Source: Flavobacterium cerinum (GTDB taxonomy: Bacteria; Bacteroidota; Bacteroidia; Flavobacteriales; Flavobacteriaceae). From it: a DNA stretch of 64,000 nt. A program made the position numbers and the translations under genes. The notes beneath the pieces were generated by a model. That model made no database searches. It saw only the letters and a list, made by a program, of their open reading frames with translations, and was not told the DNA's origin. The stretch covers positions 744,001 through 808,000 of the forward strand of contig NZ_CP101751.1 of assembly GCF_024496085.1 (NCBI RefSeq), given 5' to 3'. Positions 61,083 to 64,000 of this stretch are shown one piece after another. Every line of letters begins with the position of its first letter. Within the stretch, counting starts at the first letter, position 1.

Positions 61083-62270
61083 ATGAAAACCCTGAACGAT
61101 TTTAATTTTAAAGATAAGAAAGCCATTATCCGTGTCGATTTTAATGTACCGCTTAATGAAAATTTTGAAGTAACTGACGCTACGCGAATTGAAGCTGCAA
61201 AACCAACTATCGATAAAATTTTAAAAGAGGGTGGAAGTGTTATTCTGATGTCACACTTAGGACGTCCGAAAGGCGTGGAAGAAAAATATTCCTTAAAACA
61301 CATTGTAGCAAAAACAGCAGAAGTTCTCGGAGTTCCGGTAACGTTTGCATCGGATTGTATCGGAACGATTGCCGAAAATGCTGCCGCTAATTTAAAACCG
61401 GGTGAAGTGTTATTACTGGAAAACCTGCGTTTTTATGCCGAAGAAGAAAAAGGAGATGTGGAGTTTGCTAAAAAACTGGCGGCTTTAGGTGATATTTACG
61501 TAAATGATGCTTTCGGAACAGCTCACAGAGCACATGCTTCTACAACGATTATCGCTCAGTTTTTCCCGGAAAACAAATGCTTCGGTTATTTATTGGCTAA
61601 GGAAATCGAAAGTCTGAATAAAGTATTAAACCATGCTGAAAGACCTGTAACTGCGGTTTTGGGTGGTTCTAAAGTTTCTTCTAAAATTACCGTAATTGAA
61701 AATATCCTGGATAAAATCGACCATATGATTATCGGCGGAGGAATGACCTTTACCTTTATCAAAGCACTTGGCGGTCATATCGGAAATTCAATCTGTGAAG
61801 ATGATAAACTGGAGTTGGCATTGGAAATTATGGAAAAAGCAAAAGCTAAAAATGTACAAATCCACCTTCCGGTTGATGTAGTGGCTGCCGATGCATTTTC
61901 GAATGAAGCGAATACACAAATCGTTGATGTTAATAATATTCCGGACGGATGGCAAGGACTTGACGTTGGTCCGAAATCATTAGAAGCGTTAAAAGACGTA
62001 ATTAAAAATTCAAAAACAATCTTATGGAATGGTCCGTTGGGCGTTTTTGAATTGGAAAAATTTGCAGAAGGAACCATCACATTAGGAAACTTTATTGCTG
62101 AAGCAACTAAAAACGGAGCGTTTTCACTTGTTGGAGGAGGCGATTCGGTTGCCGCTGTAAAACAGTTCGGATTAGAACCGAAAATGAGTTATGTTTCTAC
62201 TGGTGGCGGGGCAATGCTGGAAATGCTGGAAGGAAAAACACTTCCCGGAATTGCCGCTATTTTGGAATAA
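61083..62270 (+). CDS. pgk: Phosphoglycerate kinase
   Basis: A 395-residue full-length enzyme with [12 protein letters not shown] near the N-terminus, [34 protein letters not shown] and the C-terminal nucleotide loop [12 protein letters not shown]. It transfers phosphate from 1,3-bisphosphoglycerate to ADP in glycolysis. It appears monocistronic; no other glycolytic gene is adjacent. Confidence 0.97.
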   Translation: MKTLNDFNFKDKKAIIRVDFNVPLNENFEVTDATRIEAAKPTIDKILKEGGSVILMSHLGRPKGVEEKYSLKHIVAKTAEVLGVPVTFASDCIGTIAENAAANLKPGEVLLLENLRFYAEEEKGDVEFAKKLAALGDIYVNDAFGTAHRAHASTTIIAQFFPENKCFGYLLAKEIESLNKVLNHAERPVTAVLGGSKVSSKITVIENILDKIDHMIIGGGMTFTFIKALGGHIGNSICEDDKLELALEIMEKAKAKNVQIHLPVDVVAADAFSNEANTQIVDVNNIPDGWQGLDVGPKSLEALKDVIKNSKTILWNGPLGVFELEKFAEGTITLGNFIAEATKNGAFSLVGGGDSVAAVKQFGLEPKMSYVSTGGGAMLEMLEGKTLPGIAAILE

Positions 62271-62317
62271 ATTTCCATTTTTAACAATATTTAAACAAAA
62301 TATAAGTTATAAGCTAT

Positions 62318-62325
62318 TATGTTTG
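62318..62325 (+). promoter_or_regulatory. Promoter -7 box of the transglycosylase gene
   Basis: TATGTTTG matches TAnnTTTG, 49 bases before the ATG at 62375. Confidence 0.45.
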
Positions 62326-62374
62326 CATGGCTTGCATAAGAAATTGAATTGTAATATGTTATAAGATAGAATGT

Positions 62375-64000
62375 ATGGATAATAAAAAAATATTGTCTTT
62401 ATTTTTAGGCTTAATCAGCCTGGGCGCGATGGCTCAGGAGACAGCCCAAAATGAAGTCCCGGCTAAACCGGAAATTAAAATGTCCTATCTGGACTCCCTC
62501 AAATCGACCTTCGTAAAATATGAAACCAGTGCCTGCATTGATGAAATGTGGTTGAAAGAACTAAGCAATCAGGACTTGTTTACAGATATGGAGTCGGATA
62601 TTTCCAAAGTAAACATTGACCAGGAAGTATCTTACGATTTACCGACAGATGTGCTTAAAGAACGTTTAAGACGATTGGATGAGAAATCACCTTTCAACAT
62701 CGAATACAATCAGGCTCTTGAAAATGTGATAAAAGCATTCCTGAAAAACCGACCAAAGGCTTTTGAAAGAATGATGGCGATATCGGAGTATTATTTCCCG
62801 ATGTTTGAAGAGCGTCTTGCAAAATACAATATCCCGCTGGAAGTGAAATATTTAGCCATAGTGGAATCGGCTTTAAACCCGAAAGCAAAATCAAGAGTGG
62901 GTGCTACCGGATTATGGCAGTTTATGTATGCTACCGGAAAACAATATAACCTGGAAGTAAATTCATATGTTGATGAGCGTAGCGATCCTTTGAAAGCAAC
63001 GGAAGCAGCATGTCAGTATTTATCAACGATGTATGGTATTTTCGGCGATTGGGATCTGGTTTTGGCATCCTATAATACCGGACCGGGTAACGTTGCAAAA
63101 GCAATCCGCCGATCGGGAGGAATGACAAACTACTGGAATATCCGTAAATACATGCACAAGGAAACACAAGGTTATTTACCGGCTTTCCTGGCTACGATGT
63201 ATATCTACGAATACAGAAAAGAACACGGTATCGTTCCGAAAAAAGCACCGATGACGTATTTTGAAACCGATACGTTGATGGTAAAACAACAAATGTCGTT
63301 TAAACAACTTTCAGATTTATTAGACGTACCGGTAGAACAATTGCGATTATTAAACCCGATTTATAAACTGGATGTTGTTCCTTATGTAACGGATAAAGCG
63401 CATTTTATCCGTTTACCAAAACAAAAAGCAGGAATGTTTGTTTCGAATGAGGATAAGATTTATGCTTATTTGAAATACGAAGAAGACAAACGCGAAAAAC
63501 CGTTTACATCGATTCGTAAAGATATGATTGCGCAGCGAACAGCAAACGGAACCCGAAAAGATTCGGCTGTAGCGATTGTAGAAGATTATCCGATGAAGTC
63601 GGTTAAGAAAACGAAAATCAAATATTATACTGTAAAACGCGGGGATAACCTTTCGGAAATTTCTTCAAAAAACAATGTGACTATTGCTGAGTTGAAGAAA
63701 TGGAATAAACTGAAAAAGAATACAGTTAATGCCGGACAAAAATTAAAGATCGAATACGATACCAATGTTATGGTAGCTGATCGATCGGCAGCTAAAAAGA
63801 AAGCTCCTGAACCGAAAATTGCAGAACCGAAAATTGTTGAGCCAAAAGCCGGTGAAAATGATTTATATGTTGTTCAAAAAGGAGATAACCTAACGGCTAT
63901 CGCTGAAAAACACAAAGTAAGTATTGATCAGTTGAAAGACTGGAACAATATGGAGAGCAATGAAATCCAGGCCGGCCAAAAGCTAACGATTCAGGAACCG
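62375..64000 (+). CDS. MltD-like lytic transglycosylase with LysM domains, partial
   Basis: The frame runs from the ATG at 62375 to the window edge (about 542 codons) without a stop, so the 3' end is missing. A signal peptide (about 1-20, ending GAMAQ) is followed by a helical region and the SLT domain (about 145-270) with catalytic E164 in AIVESALNP, GATGLWQFM and LASYNTGPGN. Two LysM domains follow (about 415-460 starting YYTVKRGDNLSEI, and about 493-538 starting YVVQKGDNLTAI). Such enzymes cut the glycan strands of peptidoglycan in the periplasm. A nearby ATG at 62371 is in another frame and stops at once. Confidence 0.9.
   Translation, partial: MDNKKILSLFLGLISLGAMAQETAQNEVPAKPEIKMSYLDSLKSTFVKYETSACIDEMWLKELSNQDLFTDMESDISKVNIDQEVSYDLPTDVLKERLRRLDEKSPFNIEYNQALENVIKAFLKNRPKAFERMMAISEYYFPMFEERLAKYNIPLEVKYLAIVESALNPKAKSRVGATGLWQFMYATGKQYNLEVNSYVDERSDPLKATEAACQYLSTMYGIFGDWDLVLASYNTGPGNVAKAIRRSGGMTNYWNIRKYMHKETQGYLPAFLATMYIYEYRKEHGIVPKKAPMTYFETDTLMVKQQMSFKQLSDLLDVPVEQLRLLNPIYKLDVVPYVTDKAHFIRLPKQKAGMFVSNEDKIYAYLKYEEDKREKPFTSIRKDMIAQRTANGTRKDSAVAIVEDYPMKSVKKTKIKYYTVKRGDNLSEISSKNNVTIAELKKWNKLKKNTVNAGQKLKIEYDTNVMVADRSAAKKKAPEPKIAEPKIVEPKAGENDLYVVQKGDNLTAIAEKHKVSIDQLKDWNNMESNEIQAGQKLTIQEP

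Overview
The window looks like chromosomal DNA from a Flavobacteriaceae-type Bacteroidetes, probably Flavobacterium or a close relative. The reasons are low G+C, almost no Shine-Dalgarno sites, repeated TAnnTTTG-type promoter boxes, a C-terminal type IX secretion (T9SS) sorting domain, and Bacteroidetes-typical families (DUF4175-like, head-GIN, LytS/LytTR, a PIF1-like helicase with a C-terminal HTH). No insertion sequence, prophage, CRISPR array or rRNA was seen. One tRNA (Cys, GCA) is present.

Region 1 (1-22.9 kb) is a surface-polysaccharide locus. At the left, on the minus strand, are a truncated initiating sugar-phosphate transferase and a UDP-glucuronate decarboxylase. A plus-strand run (2.4-13.6 kb) encodes a WcaI-like glycosyltransferase, a GDP-mannose 3,5-epimerase-like enzyme, a Wzx-type flippase and an FkbM methyltransferase. 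It continues with two modules, each a near-identical DPM1-like GT2 followed by a different large membrane protein, and ends with a polymerase/ligase-like protein. A GT4, a small lipoprotein and a second polymerase/ligase-like protein follow. A minus-strand operon then encodes a DUF6909-like protein, a Wzz-like chain-length protein and the complete dTDP-L-rhamnose pathway (rfbBACD).

Region 2 (22.9-33.3 kb) is mixed envelope and housekeeping. It holds a tight operon (LytM-like protein lacking metal ligands, SdpI, GH3-fold enzyme, carboxypeptidase-regulatory-like protein), tatA, tex, a DUF1294 gene, a three-gene glycan operon (GT87, GT2, deacetylase), rpiB and a DUF2007-like gene.

Region 3 (33.3-44.3 kb) is housekeeping: rnr, a head-GIN protein, a LysE transporter, tRNA-Cys, folB, glnS, a fatty-acid hydroxylase-like protein, a YtxH/holin-like/small-protein operon, an SPFH protein and gltX.

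Region 4 (44.3-51 kb) may be origin-proximal. An 874-bp AT-rich gap lies between divergent genes and carries DnaA-box-like and repeated GTTAATAACG elements. It is followed within 6 kb by three parS-like palindromes around ybeY and mnmG.

Region 5 (51-64 kb) holds a methyltransferase, an OmpH-like lipoprotein, the PIF1-HTH helicase, DoxX, holB, a LytS/LytTR pair with a pirin-like protein, a dioxygenase with a T9SS tail, an unknown protein, pgk and the start of an MltD-like LysM transglycosylase.

The two observations most worth following are the repeated GT2 plus GT-C-like modules (two in the polysaccharide locus with a duplicated donor-synthase gene, a third at 29.6-32.4 kb) and the parS cluster beside a possible replication origin.
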